Part shown: positions 17,004 to 26,590 of the stretch, in pieces | How the letters are laid out: the number at the start of each line of letters is the position of its first letter | Numbering within the stretch: the first letter of the stretch is position 1 | NCBI RefSeq assembly: GCF_900108955.1 | Contig: NZ_FNYA01000002.1 | Coordinates: 620,001 to 684,000 of the forward strand | Reading direction: 5' to 3' | DNA length: 64,000 bases | Source of the DNA: Flavobacterium terrigena | Lineage (GTDB): Bacteria > Bacteroidota > Bacteroidia > Flavobacteriales > Flavobacteriaceae | Made by a program: the position numbers and the translations under genes | The notes under the pieces: generated by a model | Database searches by the model: none | Told to the model about the DNA's origin: nothing | The model's input: the letters and a program-made list of their open reading frames with translations, nothing else

Positions 17004-19348
17004 TACTTTTTACCTAATAAAGTTTCATTAAATAATTCTAAAATTCTTCTGTATTCATCTGTCCAAGAATACGACTTTTGAAATCCGTGTGCTTCTACGG
17101 GAAAAACGGCTAAATCCCAATCTTTTTTTCCTAATTCGATAAAACGTTGTGTCATACGAACAATATCTTGAAACTGTACGTTATCATCAACCATTCCGTG
17201 AAGCATTAGCAATTTGTCTTGTAAATTATTCGCAAAATAAATAGGAGAACTTTTTCTGTATGCTTCCACATCTGTTTCAGGGAAATTTAAAATATTTGCC
17301 GTGTAACCTTGATTGTAATGTGCCCAATCGGTAACCGAACGCAAAGCTGCACCAGCTTTAAATTCGCCAGGTTGAGTTAATAAAGCCATCAAAGTGATAA
17401 ATCCACCATACGAACCACCGTAAATTCCGACTTTATTCGCGTCGATACCTAATTTTTCTACTAAATATTTTTTCCCATCTAATTGATCTTGTAAATCTAA
17501 ACCGCCCATATGACGGTAAATTCCGGTACGATAATCGCGTCCGTAACCATCACTTGCTCGGTAATCAATATCTAAAACCGTATAACCTAAATCGGTTAAC
17601 ATGTTATGAAACATATATTCTCTGTGATACGTGCTCCAATATTTGTGTGCATTTTGTAAATATCCTGCGCCATGAACGAAAATTATAGCTGCTTTATTTT
17701 TATTTTCACTTTTCGGATTGTAAACTCTAGCAAAAACATCTGTTCCATCTTTTGCTTTAAACGAAATAACTTCTGGTGTTTTCCAATTGTATTTTTTGAA
17801 TGCATCTGAAGTAGAAAATGTAATTTGTTTTAAAGTTGGATTCAATTTGTTATCAGCAACATACACTTCCCAAGGTTTGTTGATGTAGGAATAGCGTAAC
17901 GCTAATTTGGTTTCATCTGGAGATAATTCAATTTCATAGGCACCATCATTTGTGAGAATTGGAGTTTTTTTACCTGAATTGATATCTAATTTATAAAACG
18001 AACGATTTCCAGGATGCGTTTCTGTAGTTGTAAGGTAAAATGAATTACTCAATTTTGATAAAACCACATCACGAACTTCCCATTTCCCATTTGTTAGTTG
18101 GGTTTTCTTTTTTGTTTCTAAATTGAACGTATACAAATGAGAAAATCCTGTAGCTTCCGATTGGAAATATATGGTTTTATTATCCGCTAAAAAACCTAAT
18201 GTTCCCCCACCAAAATTATAACCTGGAATTCCAGGACCACCAATCCAAGCTTCATCATGTTGATAATCCAATTCTGTAATTACAGCCGTTTCCAAATTTA
18301 ATTGAACAATCCAACGGTCTTTATTATCCAAACTTCTTGCTTCGAAAACAGCCAAAGTTCCAGTGGCATTATAAACTGGCGCTTGCATGGTAATTGCTTT
18401 TTCAACAGGTTCTAAATTCTTTAAATTTTCGTATTCTTGATAATATTTTGGAAAGGTTTTAATTCCTGTTAATTTTGAAAATGAAATTTGAAAAACGGTA
18501 TCTTTCTCAATATTATAAACAAACATTTTGTGTTTACTAATATTATTTATTGAAACCTTTTCACGAGCTGGTTTATTTTTTGTAAAACCATCAGAAGTAA
18601 TGAAATTTTCAACTTTAGTTTCTTTTGAAGTTGGATATTCCGATAATCTGTAGGTTACGAATTTTCCATTTGGATTGATTTTTACAGCTTCTAAAGTATT
18701 CGAATTATAAAAAATCTCTGAAGGAAATTTTAATTCTGCTTCTTCCGATTGTTTTTCGTACCATTTAGTTTTGGCATTTTCTTCATTCACAAATTGGAAC
18801 AATTCCTTTTGTTGTGTGGTTAAAAAATTGTCTTTATTATTATCTGAAGATGCCGAACCACTTTTGAAATTTGTCAGTTGTAACAATTGAAAATTCACTA
18901 CATTCAATTGAAAAACATTTCTATTCTGTTGAAAATAAATGATATTAGGATTCACACTTCTCTGAATCGAATTGATATTTGAAGTCGTTTGATAAATTAT
19001 TTTATTTTCTTTAGTCTTTTTATTGTACGAAAACAAAGCGCCTTGATTCGTATAATAAATTACATCAAATTTTTCTTGACCTTGAAATTGAATATCTGAA
19101 AAATTAAATTCTGATTGTGGTAATATTTTAGGCACTGAAAAACCTTGTTGCCAATAATAGGTTTTATCGCCAATTTCATTTTTTGGATTCCAATCGAAAT
19201 AAATGGTTTTCCCATCTACCGACCAACGTTGATTGGAAGGTTGTTGCCCAATAAATTCATTCCCTTTCATAATTTCTTCTAATTGAAGATTTTGAGAAAA
19301 TAAAGTTGAAGAAAATATAAAAAGAATTGAAGTAAAAATGTTTTTCAT
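17003..19348 (-). CDS. S9-family peptidase (DPP IV-like)
   Basis: The 781-residue protein has a signal peptide (MKNIFTSILFIFSSTLFSQ), an N-terminal beta-propeller region (about 30-510) and a C-terminal alpha/beta-hydrolase domain. The nucleophile is in YGGSYGGF, the acid in HGMVDDNVQF and the histidine in EAHGF. The FVHGAGY oxyanion loop is present. It belongs to prolyl oligopeptidase/dipeptidyl peptidase IV relatives and should cut dipeptides or short oligopeptides in the periplasm. It has no type IX sorting domain. It is separated from atpG by a terminator. Confidence 0.9.
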   Translation of the reverse strand: MKNIFTSILFIFSSTLFSQNLQLEEIMKGNEFIGQQPSNQRWSVDGKTIYFDWNPKNEIGDKTYYWQQGFSVPKILPQSEFNFSDIQFQGQEKFDVIYYTNQGALFSYNKKTKENKIIYQTTSNINSIQRSVNPNIIYFQQNRNVFQLNVVNFQLLQLTNFKSGSASSDNNKDNFLTTQQKELFQFVNEENAKTKWYEKQSEEAELKFPSEIFYNSNTLEAVKINPNGKFVTYRLSEYPTSKETKVENFITSDGFTKNKPAREKVSINNISKHKMFVYNIEKDTVFQISFSKLTGIKTFPKYYQEYENLKNLEPVEKAITMQAPVYNATGTLAVFEARSLDNKDRWIVQLNLETAVITELDYQHDEAWIGGPGIPGYNFGGGTLGFLADNKTIYFQSEATGFSHLYTFNLETKKKTQLTNGKWEVRDVVLSKLSNSFYLTTTETHPGNRSFYKLDINSGKKTPILTNDGAYEIELSPDETKLALRYSYINKPWEVYVADNKLNPTLKQITFSTSDAFKKYNWKTPEVISFKAKDGTDVFARVYNPKSENKNKAAIIFVHGAGYLQNAHKYWSTYHREYMFHNMLTDLGYTVLDIDYRASDGYGRDYRTGIYRHMGGLDLQDQLDGKKYLVEKLGIDANKVGIYGGSYGGFITLMALLTQPGEFKAGAALRSVTDWAHYNQGYTANILNFPETDVEAYRKSSPIYFANNLQDKLLMLHGMVDDNVQFQDIVRMTQRFIELGKKDWDLAVFPVEAHGFQKSYSWTDEYRRILELFNETLLGKK

Positions 19349-19381
19349 GTAAAATTGGTTTACACAAATATATAAAATAAA

Positions 19382-19405
19382 AAAGTCCCAATAAATTGGG
19401 ACTTT
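19382..19405 (-). terminator. terminator of the atp operon
   Basis: AAAGTCCCAAT-AA-ATTGGGACTTT forms an 11-bp perfect stem. On the minus strand the hairpin is followed by TTTATTTTATA, giving a good intrinsic terminator after atpG. Confidence 0.85.
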
Positions 19406-19452
19406 AAGTATTATATAAAAATTAACTTATAATTCGTTTAAGAATTCGTGTT

Positions 19453-20310
19453 TTAGTTATTCAAAGCCTCTGCTCCACCAACGATCTCTAAAATCTCACC
19501 AGTAATTGCAGCTTGACGTGCTTTGTTGTATGTTAATTTCAATTGGTTTCTTAAATCAGTTGCGTTGTCTGTTGCTTTATGCATTGCAGTCATACGCGCA
19601 CCGTGTTCCGCAGCGAAAGAATCTCTTACCGCTTTGTACAATTGAGTTTTTAACGATTTTGGTATTAATTCTAATACAATTTCTTCTTTTGATGGTTCGA
19701 AAATGTAATCAGATGAAATAGCATTACCACCTTTAATTGGTGCTAATGGTAAAAACTGTTCGTTTACAACTATTTGAGTAGCTGCATTTACAAACTGATT
19801 GTACACTAATTCTACTTTATCATACTCACCATCTAAAAACAAATGTGTTAATGATTGTGCAATTTCAGCTGTATTATCAAAAGTTAAATTGTCGAAAATA
19901 TCACTTCTGTTAGCAATTACATAGTTTGTTTTGTGTAAACCATCATTTGCTTTTTTACCAATGGCAAAAATACCAACATTATCGTGACCGTATTTTTCAG
20001 TTAAAATTTTAACTTGTTTTAATACATTAGAATTTAAAGCACCACACAAACCTCTGTTTGATGTAATAGCAACTACTAAAACTTTTTTTACTTCTCTTTG
20101 AGTCGTATAATTAGCAGCAACATCACCTTCTAAAGAAGCACTTAAACTTTGAATTAACTCCGTTAATTTTTCAGAATAAGGTCGCATTGCAGTAATAGCG
20201 TCTTGTGCTTTTTTTAATTTAGCAGCCGAAACCATTTTCATAGCAGAAGTGATTTGCATCGTTGACGATACAGATACAATTCTATTACGTATTTCTTTTA
20301 AGTTTGCCAT
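19453..20310 (-). CDS. atpG: ATP synthase gamma subunit
   Basis: The 285-residue protein is the F1 central-stalk gamma subunit. Helical N-terminus MANLKEIRNRIVSVSSTMQITSAMKMVSAAKLKKAQ and the C-terminal LRNQLKLTYNKARQAAITGEILEIVGGAEAL are the conserved coiled-coil parts; VAITSNRGLCGALN is in the middle domain. It rotates inside the alpha3beta3 head and links it to the c-ring. It is the last gene of the atp operon, 78 bp after atpA. Confidence 0.97.
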   Translation of the reverse strand: MANLKEIRNRIVSVSSTMQITSAMKMVSAAKLKKAQDAITAMRPYSEKLTELIQSLSASLEGDVAANYTTQREVKKVLVVAITSNRGLCGALNSNVLKQVKILTEKYGHDNVGIFAIGKKANDGLHKTNYVIANRSDIFDNLTFDNTAEIAQSLTHLFLDGEYDKVELVYNQFVNAATQIVVNEQFLPLAPIKGGNAISSDYIFEPSKEEIVLELIPKSLKTQLYKAVRDSFAAEHGARMTAMHKATDNATDLRNQLKLTYNKARQAAITGEILEIVGGAEALNN

Positions 20311-20316
20311 TTTATT

Positions 20317-20334
20317 AATGTGTCAATTTGACAA
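20317..20334. repeat. 18-bp dispersed motif in the atpA-atpG gap
   Basis: AATGTGTCAATTTGACAA is found again as its exact reverse complement at 61838-61855, between accB and accC. Both copies lie in AT-rich gaps inside operons. The neighbouring bases (CAATGTGCCAATTAATTG) repeat the theme in degenerate form. Confidence 0.55.
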
Positions 20335-20388
20335 TTATCAATGTGCCAATTAATTGAATAATAGACACATTGGCTAATCGAAAATTAA

Positions 20389-21963
20389 TTAGTATTTTGC
20401 AGAAATTTCTTTTGCAGCAGCTTCTAATACATTTGTGATGTTATCATCAAATTTACCAGCTTTTAATGCATCTAAAACATCTCTATGTTTTAAAGTTAAG
20501 AATTGAATGTAATCTTTTTCGAATTCTTTTACTTTATTAACAGGAACATTTCTTAATAAGTTTTTAGTTCCAGCATAAATAATTGCTACTTGATTTTCAA
20601 CAGCAAACGGATCATTTAAACCTTGTTTTAAGATTTCCACGTTACGTTTACCTTTTTCAATTACATTTAAAGTAACTGCATCTAAGTCAGATCCAAATTT
20701 CGCGAAAGCTTCTAATTCACGGAATTGTGCTTGGTCTAATTTTAAAGTACCAGATACTTTTTTCATTGATTTAATTTGTGCATTACCTCCAACACGAGAT
20801 ACAGAAATACCTACGTTAATTGCAGGACGAACTCCAGAGTTGAATAAATCTCCATCTAAGAAAATCTGTCCGTCAGTAATCGAAATTACGTTTGTTGGGA
20901 TATATGCAGAAACGTCACCCGCTTGCGTTTCGATAATTGGTAAAGCTGTTAATGAACCACCACCTTTAACGATTCCTTTTAATGAATCTGGTAAATCATT
21001 CATGTCTTTAGCGATATTATCATCGTTAATAACTTTACAAGCTCTTTCTAATAAACGAGAGTGTAAGTAGAAAACGTCTCCTGGATAAGCCTCACGACCT
21101 GGAGGTCTTCTTAATAATAAAGATACTTCACGGTAAGCAACTGCTTGCTTAGATAAATCGTCATAAATAATTAAAGCAGGACGACCTGAATCACGGAAAT
21201 ACTCACCAATTGCAGCACCTGCCATAGGAGCATATACTTGCATTGGAGCTGGGTCAGAAGCATTTGCAGCAACAATAACTGTATAAGCCATCGCACCTTT
21301 TTCTTCTAATGTTTTTGCAATACTTGCTACAGTTGAAGCTTTTTGTCCAATTGCAACATATATACAGAATACTGGTTGTCCAGCATCGTAAAATTCTTTT
21401 TGATTTAAGATGGTATCTAAACAAACTGATGATTTACCAGTTTGACGGTCACCAATAACTAACTCACGTTGTCCACGACCAACAGGAATCATCGCATCGA
21501 TAGCTTTGATACCAGTTTGTAATGGTTCTGTTACTGGTTGACGGAAAATAACTCCAGGAGCTTTACGCTCTAAAGGCATTTCATATAATTCACCACCGAT
21601 TGGTCCTTTACCATCAATTGGTTCACCAAGTGTATTAACTACACGACCAACCATTTGTTCACCAACTTTTAAAGAAGCAATTCTGTTAGTTCTTTTTACA
21701 TTAGAACCTTCTTTAATTCCTGTTGATGGTCCTAATAATACAACCCCAACATTGTCTTCTTCTAAGTTCAATACGATAGCTTCTAATCCGTTGTCGAATT
21801 GAACTAACTCACCGTACTGAGCATTTGATAAACCATATACACGAGCAATACCATCACCAACTTGTAGTACAGTACCTACTTCTTCTAACGTAGCACCAGA
21901 TTGAAAATCTGATAATTGTTTCTTTAATATTGCTGAAATTTCAGCTGGTTTAATTTCTGCCAT
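20389..21963 (-). CDS. atpA: ATP synthase alpha subunit
   Basis: The 524-residue protein is the regulatory/non-catalytic alpha subunit of F1. It has the P-loop GDRQTGKSS, the [45 protein letters not shown] segment (key Arg in the [11 protein letters not shown] loop and the arginine finger region [17 protein letters not shown]) and normal length. It acts at the cytoplasmic face of the inner membrane. It lies between atpH and atpG, as in most bacteria. atpD and atpC are absent from the window, which is usual in Bacteroidota. Confidence 0.98.
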   Translation of the reverse strand: MAEIKPAEISAILKKQLSDFQSGATLEEVGTVLQVGDGIARVYGLSNAQYGELVQFDNGLEAIVLNLEEDNVGVVLLGPSTGIKEGSNVKRTNRIASLKVGEQMVGRVVNTLGEPIDGKGPIGGELYEMPLERKAPGVIFRQPVTEPLQTGIKAIDAMIPVGRGQRELVIGDRQTGKSSVCLDTILNQKEFYDAGQPVFCIYVAIGQKASTVASIAKTLEEKGAMAYTVIVAANASDPAPMQVYAPMAGAAIGEYFRDSGRPALIIYDDLSKQAVAYREVSLLLRRPPGREAYPGDVFYLHSRLLERACKVINDDNIAKDMNDLPDSLKGIVKGGGSLTALPIIETQAGDVSAYIPTNVISITDGQIFLDGDLFNSGVRPAINVGISVSRVGGNAQIKSMKKVSGTLKLDQAQFRELEAFAKFGSDLDAVTLNVIEKGKRNVEILKQGLNDPFAVENQVAIIYAGTKNLLRNVPVNKVKEFEKDYIQFLTLKHRDVLDALKAGKFDDNITNVLEAAAKEISAKY

Positions 21964-21988
21964 TTTATATATATTTAATGGTATTTAT

Positions 21989-22516
21989 TTAATATGTAAA
22001 TTCTCTTTTTAACTGTTGTAATTTATTTGCAACAGATGCATTGTATTGTTTATCTCCGATTCTTAAAACAAAACCTCCAATAATTGAAGCATCAACTACG
22101 TTAGTAATCGAAATTGTGTTTGAAGAAAACTCTTTCAATTTATTTTTAACTAAGACTTCCAACTCAGCAGTTAATGGAACAGCCGTTGTAACAACCGCTT
22201 GCTCAATACCACTTGCTATATCGAATAACTTATTGAATTGTGTTGCAATAGCAGACAAAATTTCAAATCTTTTATTTGCTAATAACAATTGAAACAAACC
22301 TTTAGTTTCAGCTTGCAAAGATGGGAAAATTTCGCTTAACGCACTCATTTTTACCACACCATTAACAATTGGGTTAGATAAAAAGTCATTTAACTCTTCA
22401 CTTTCTTTAATTGCTGAAACAATAGTTTTCATATCGTTATTTACAGCAGTAGTATTATTACTTTCTGTAGCGATATCTAAAATTGCTTTTGCGTATCTAA
22501 TCGCAGCTCTTGACAT
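21989..22516 (-). CDS. atpH: ATP synthase delta subunit
   Basis: The 175-residue protein is the OSCP/delta subunit that joins the peripheral stalk to the top of F1. Its N-terminal helical domain (SRAAIRYAKAILDIA) and C-terminal IGGFVLRIGDKQYNASVANKLQQLKREF motif are typical. It overlaps nothing; 9 bp separate it from atpF and 25 bp from atpA. Confidence 0.95.
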   Translation of the reverse strand: MSRAAIRYAKAILDIATESNNTTAVNNDMKTIVSAIKESEELNDFLSNPIVNGVVKMSALSEIFPSLQAETKGLFQLLLANKRFEILSAIATQFNKLFDIASGIEQAVVTTAVPLTAELEVLVKNKLKEFSSNTISITNVVDASIIGGFVLRIGDKQYNASVANKLQQLKREFTY

Positions 22517-22525
22517 AACTTTGGA

Positions 22526-23026
22526 TTAGTTTAATTTAACATCAGCTAACATTTTCTCAACTAATTTAGTTTGAGAATCTTTGTTAGATAATTCTTCTTT
22601 TAATAATTTTTCAGCGATTTCTAAAGATAATGAAGACACTTGATTTTTGATTTCAGCAACTGCATTATTTTTTTCGCTTTCGATTGTAGCTTTCGCTTGT
22701 TCAATCATTTTTGCACCTTGAGTTTGCGCTTCAGATTTAGCATCAGCAATCATTTTTTCTTTGATAGCAGTTGCTTCTTTAATCATCGTATCTCTTTCAG
22801 CACGAGCTTCGTCTAATAATTTTTGGTTATCAGATTTCAAAGCCATCATTTCTTTTTTCGCATTTTCAGCAGATAATAAAGCATCTTTGATACCTTCTTC
22901 ACGCTCATTTACCGCATCTAAAATAGGTTTCCAAGCAAACTTCTTCAATAAAAGGATTAGTCCTACAAATAAAACAATTTGTAAAATAAACAAACCTAAT
23001 GAAAATTGACCTAATAATTGTTCCAT
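22526..23026 (-). CDS. atpF: ATP synthase b subunit
   Basis: The 166-residue protein has one N-terminal transmembrane segment (about 8-28) followed by a long charged helix, as in the b subunit of the peripheral stalk. The segment KKFAWKPILDAVNEREEGIKDAL is the standard junction. It dimerises and holds F1 against Fo. Confidence 0.96.
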   Translation of the reverse strand: MEQLLGQFSLGLFILQIVLFVGLILLLKKFAWKPILDAVNEREEGIKDALLSAENAKKEMMALKSDNQKLLDEARAERDTMIKEATAIKEKMIADAKSEAQTQGAKMIEQAKATIESEKNNAVAEIKNQVSSLSLEIAEKLLKEELSNKDSQTKLVEKMLADVKLN

Positions 23027-23112
23027 TATATATTTCTTAATTTATTAATCTAATTTTTTATTAATTAAACAATTGTTGCAACCAACCGTCACAACAATTG
23101 TTTTAAAAAATA

Positions 23113-23310
23113 TTATTTACCCATAAAGAATGCGGCAAAACCAATACCTTCAATTAATGCAGCTGCAATAAGCATTGCAGTTTGAATTTTTCCAGAAGCT
23201 TCTGGTTGACGTGCAATTGCGTCCATTGCTGAACCACCAATTTTACCGATACCTAAACCAGCACCGATAACGATTAAACCTGCTCCTACTAAATTTGGAA
23301 TAGTTGTCAT
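23113..23310 (-). CDS. atpE: ATP synthase c subunit
   Basis: The 65-residue protein forms two membrane helices with a polar loop ARQPEASGK. The ion-binding carboxylate is the Glu of LIEGIGF. The Na+-type Gln/Ser/Thr ligands are not seen, so it is probably a proton-driven ring. Length is slightly below the usual 70-80 residues but typical for Bacteroidota. Confidence 0.96.
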   Translation of the reverse strand: MTTIPNLVGAGLIVIGAGLGIGKIGGSAMDAIARQPEASGKIQTAMLIAAALIEGIGFAAFFMGK

Positions 23311-23345
23311 AATGTATATATATTAAAAATTAAACATTCAATTTA

Positions 23346-24515
23346 TTAATGATGAGCTTCCTCATCATGGTGATGTTCTTCATTTGCCGAACCAAAGTAA
23401 AGCGCTGTTAACATCGTGAAAATATAAGCTTGTAATCCAGCTACTAAAATTTCTAAAATAGAAAGTACAAATGCCAAAATAAATGAAAAACCACTTCCTG
23501 CAACATTATTAAATGTATACATCATAGCGATAATACTCATTAAAACAATGTGACCAGCAACCATATTTGCATACAAACGTATTGTTAATGAAAATGGCTT
23601 AATAATTGTTCCTAACAATTCAATTGGCGCTAACACTATTCTCATTAATGGTGGTACACCTGGCATCCAGAAAATGTGACCCCAATAATTTTTATTAGCT
23701 GTAAAAGTTGTGATTAAGTAAGTAATAATTGCTAAAGCAGCAGTAATTGCGATATTTCCAGTAACGTTAACTCCAAGTGGTGTTAAACCAAACATATTTA
23801 AGAACCAAATAAAGAAAAATACTGTCAATAAATGACTCATGTATTTTTTATAGTGTTTTTCTCCAATGTTAGGAATTGCAATTTCATCTCTAACATACAA
23901 AATAATTGGCTCAAAAAATCTACCAGCACCAGTAGCAATACCTCCGTTTTTACCGTAAGATTTACCAAGATTTCTAAACATTACAAACATTAATAAAGCT
24001 ACAAATAAAATCATAACTATATTTTTAGTAATAGATAAATCTAAAGGCTTTGTATTTGTAGTATGATGCTTTTCATCAACATTGAAAGTTCCTTTTGCAT
24101 CTGTGTTATAAACCATACCATCGTGGTGGTTTATAGCAAAATATTTTCCGTTTGATTCTGCAACTGCCTCACCATGGTGAAATTCAGATGACATAAAGAA
24201 ATGCAATCCATCTTCCCATAAAATTACCGGCAATGGAAAACCAACATGTTTTTCATGACCTGATTCTTTTCCATAAGAGAATAAATGAAAATCGTGAGAA
24301 TCTAATAAGTGATGTTGAATAAATTCAGCTCTTTCTTCTTGAGCTTTAACTTCTTCCGAAACTACTTCTTTAGGCGCATCACCTTCATGATTTACAACTT
24401 CTGCGTGAGCAGCTTTTGCAACGTGAGTAGTATCTGCATTAGCGAAAGTAAAAACTGGTAAAACAGCAAAAACTGTAGCGATAAATAACTGAATTGTTTT
24501 TCTTGAAATCAACAT
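23346..24515 (-). CDS. atpB: ATP synthase a subunit with His-rich N-terminal extension
   Basis: The 389-residue protein is the a subunit of Fo. The C-terminal ~230 residues are the membrane domain, with the essential Arg in LTIRLYANMVAGH and the APIELLGTIIKPFSL segment. The N-terminus has a signal peptide (to about ATVFANA, residue 27) and then about 135 periplasmic residues rich in His and Glu (HVAKAAHAEVVNHEG, EFHHGEAV, INHHDG, EKHHTT). The C-terminus ends EEHHHDEEAHH. Extended N-termini are known for Bacteroidota AtpB; the metal-binding look is noted, not proven. It starts the main atp transcript. Confidence 0.95.
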   Translation of the reverse strand: MLISRKTIQLFIATVFAVLPVFTFANADTTHVAKAAHAEVVNHEGDAPKEVVSEEVKAQEERAEFIQHHLLDSHDFHLFSYGKESGHEKHVGFPLPVILWEDGLHFFMSSEFHHGEAVAESNGKYFAINHHDGMVYNTDAKGTFNVDEKHHTTNTKPLDLSITKNIVMILFVALLMFVMFRNLGKSYGKNGGIATGAGRFFEPIILYVRDEIAIPNIGEKHYKKYMSHLLTVFFFIWFLNMFGLTPLGVNVTGNIAITAALAIITYLITTFTANKNYWGHIFWMPGVPPLMRIVLAPIELLGTIIKPFSLTIRLYANMVAGHIVLMSIIAMMYTFNNVAGSGFSFILAFVLSILEILVAGLQAYIFTMLTALYFGSANEEHHHDEEAHH

Positions 24516-24556
24516 AATGATATATATTCTAAAAAATATTGTCCTTAAAATTTTTG

Positions 24557-24585
24557 CAAAGGTATATTTTTTCTTTAAATTACAA
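24557..24585 (-). promoter_or_regulatory. promoter of atpBEFHAG
   Basis: Read on the minus strand, TATTG (complement of 24582-24586) is followed 18 bp later by TACCTTTG (complement of 24557-24564), a full match to TAnnTTTG. Transcription would start near 24550, 35 bp before the atpB ATG. Confidence 0.7.
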
Positions 24586-24632
24586 TAGCACTAATTTACT
24601 TTTTTTATCAAATTATATAAAATAACATTTGT

Positions 24633-25022
24633 TTATTGTTTTTTGTTCAATATTCGCACTGTTATGATGGTTTCGATTAATAAAAAACAAATAAAAATGA
24701 AAAAAACATTTAATTTTTCGATTTGATTGTGCTCAGAATCCAAAATTGGCTTAATAATGAAATAAACAATTCCAGTTTTAACAAACGTTGCCAACATAAA
24801 AACCATTCCTGTGTTATCAAAACTTTTTTCAGAAACCTTTTTCACTATAAAAAGTATCGTTTTCGAAAAAATAAAAAACAACACATATAAAACAGTAATG
24901 GAAAGATAAAAATTTTCTTGAGCAGCGTTTAAACTTGGCAATAGAAAAACCAAACTATGTATGATGTATAATGGAAAAGCAAAAAAGAAAAGTTCTTTAA
25001 AAAACAATAGGTAATTTTTCAT
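24633..25022 (-). CDS. small membrane protein of the atp locus
   Basis: The 129-residue protein has four hydrophobic segments (about 8-28, 38-58, 73-93 and 103-122) and few loops. By position between the AtpZ/AtpI-like gene and atpB it corresponds to the ATP synthase I-like protein that helps c-ring assembly, but sequence similarity is weak to the eye. The start ATG overlaps the upstream stop by one base, so translation is coupled. Confidence 0.65.
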   Translation of the reverse strand: MKNYLLFFKELFFFAFPLYIIHSLVFLLPSLNAAQENFYLSITVLYVLFFIFSKTILFIVKKVSEKSFDNTGMVFMLATFVKTGIVYFIIKPILDSEHNQIEKLNVFFIFICFLLIETIITVRILNKKQ

Positions 25023-25237
25023 TATTTATCATCTTTATTCAATTGATTGACTTGACGAATAACATTATACATCGCTAAAAATACTCCGACAACAGTAAAA
25101 ATTTTCACATAGTTTTCAGACTCGTATTTTTCATCCAAATATTGCCCTAAATAGGCAAACAAAAAGATAACTATTCCCATTTGCGCAGGAATACTTATAA
25201 GTTGTAGCCATTTGTTTGCTTTTTTTGGAATTGGCAT
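25022..25237 (-). CDS. AtpZ/AtpI-like protein
   Basis: The 71-residue protein has two transmembrane helices (about 12-30 and 44-60) with a polar loop YLDEKYESENY. This matches the F0F1 ATPase-associated AtpZ/AtpI family, which is thought to help c-ring assembly or Mg2+/Ca2+ handling. It overlaps the next gene by one base and follows the hydrolase gene by 4 bp. Confidence 0.78.
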   Translation of the reverse strand: MPIPKKANKWLQLISIPAQMGIVIFLFAYLGQYLDEKYESENYVKIFTVVGVFLAMYNVIRQVNQLNKDDK

Positions 25238-25241
25238 ATTT

Positions 25242-26468
25242 TTATTGTTTTGAAAATGTAATAATATCTTGAATTACTTTTTTATCTACTTCTCCTTTAA
25301 CGCCATATTCTTCTGGACTTGGCGTGCCTTCACCAGCTATAAATAAATGGTTTAATTTTGGATAACTAATAAATTGAGCTTTCGTTTTCACTAAAGTCTT
25401 TTTCCATAAATTAAACTCTTTCATTGTCACTTGATAATCGCGTTCTCCGTTTAGAATTAATAACGGAATAGTCACTTTCTTAACTTCTACCAAAGGTTTA
25501 TAATTTAATAAAGCTTGCCAATATTTAGCAGACAAACCCAATGGCAATTGATCATTTGTTGCTTTTAAATCAAATGCTTTTGAACGTAAAAAATTTACTT
25601 TTTTGGTCATGTTTTTTATTTCTTCAGCCATTTCTTCAGATGGGTTTAAAGAATTAAAATACGCATATTGATCCAAAATAACTTCATCTAAACCTCGTGC
25701 GTTACCAGCCATCATTACTGCTTTTTCTACTTTAACCAAACTCAGTATTCTGGGCATTAAATAAGCACTTAAACTATGACTTATTAAAATTATTTTATGA
25801 TTTTTATATTTTTCATTTATTCTAAAATGCGCCACAATATTTACAACATCATTTGTAACTTCATCTTCAAAAGTACTTTCATTTGTAAAAGTTTCCGAGT
25901 TAGATTTTGTTCTTTTATCAAAACGATACGAAGCAATTCCTTCTTTTTGAAAAGCTTCAGCCATATCTTTAAAAGGTTTGTTTTGCAATACAGTTTCATC
26001 TCTGTCACTTGGACCAGAACCGTGTAAAAAAACTACTAAAACATTAGAATTTTCAACTTCTAACAAAGTTCCTTTTAAGTCAATTGTTCCGCTTTTAATT
26101 TTATAATCGTTTGCATTTGCTTCTTGGTGTTGTTTTAAAAAGAAACCTACAATTTTATCTTTTTCAAAGCTTATATCAAAATCTAAAGCCATGTTTTTAA
26201 ATTGTGTATAATATGATAAAATATCGCCTTTATTAGTAACAGAAATTGTATTCTGATATGCTCCCAATTGTGCATCTAATTGTGTTGAAGTTTTAGATAA
26301 TAAATCAACAGTAATTTGGTCTTTTATAGAATCGTCTAAAAAGGTTACAGCTTTTTCAAAGTTCTTTTCTTTTAATAAAGTTTCCACAAATTTTTGACCG
26401 ATTTCTTGGTTTTGAGAAAAAGAGAATAAAGTAAATAGTAGTAATAATGCAGATAATGTTTGTTTCAT
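25242..26468 (-). CDS. secreted alpha/beta hydrolase with DUF3887 domain
   Basis: The 408-residue protein has a signal peptide (MKQTLSALLLLFTLFSFSQ), an N-terminal DUF3887 domain (about 25-115) and a C-terminal alpha/beta hydrolase domain with VVFLHGSGPSDRD, the nucleophile elbow ISHSLSAYL, the acid in LNGERDYQVT and the histidine in KLNHLF. The elbow is SHSLS rather than the usual GHSLG. It should be a periplasmic esterase or acyl hydrolase of unknown substrate. It sits between bactofilin and the AtpZ-like gene and its stop lies only 4 bp from the latter, so it may be transcribed with part of the atp locus. Confidence 0.82.
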   Translation of the reverse strand: MKQTLSALLLLFTLFSFSQNQEIGQKFVETLLKEKNFEKAVTFLDDSIKDQITVDLLSKTSTQLDAQLGAYQNTISVTNKGDILSYYTQFKNMALDFDISFEKDKIVGFFLKQHQEANANDYKIKSGTIDLKGTLLEVENSNVLVVFLHGSGPSDRDETVLQNKPFKDMAEAFQKEGIASYRFDKRTKSNSETFTNESTFEDEVTNDVVNIVAHFRINEKYKNHKIILISHSLSAYLMPRILSLVKVEKAVMMAGNARGLDEVILDQYAYFNSLNPSEEMAEEIKNMTKKVNFLRSKAFDLKATNDQLPLGLSAKYWQALLNYKPLVEVKKVTIPLLILNGERDYQVTMKEFNLWKKTLVKTKAQFISYPKLNHLFIAGEGTPSPEEYGVKGEVDKKVIQDIITFSKQ

Positions 26469-26590
26469 TTTGGTTTGATTATTTTGATAAACCCAAGGGT
26501 TTTCGCTTGATTCTTTTAACTTAACTCTTATTTAGATTTCATCTAACTCAACTTTAATATTGTTTTTTTTTGGATTCGTTGAATTCGAAA

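Noticed and set aside
19453-24515. Deletion of atpD and atpC from the atp operon
   Set aside because: A separate location of atpD/atpC is the normal arrangement in Bacteroidota.
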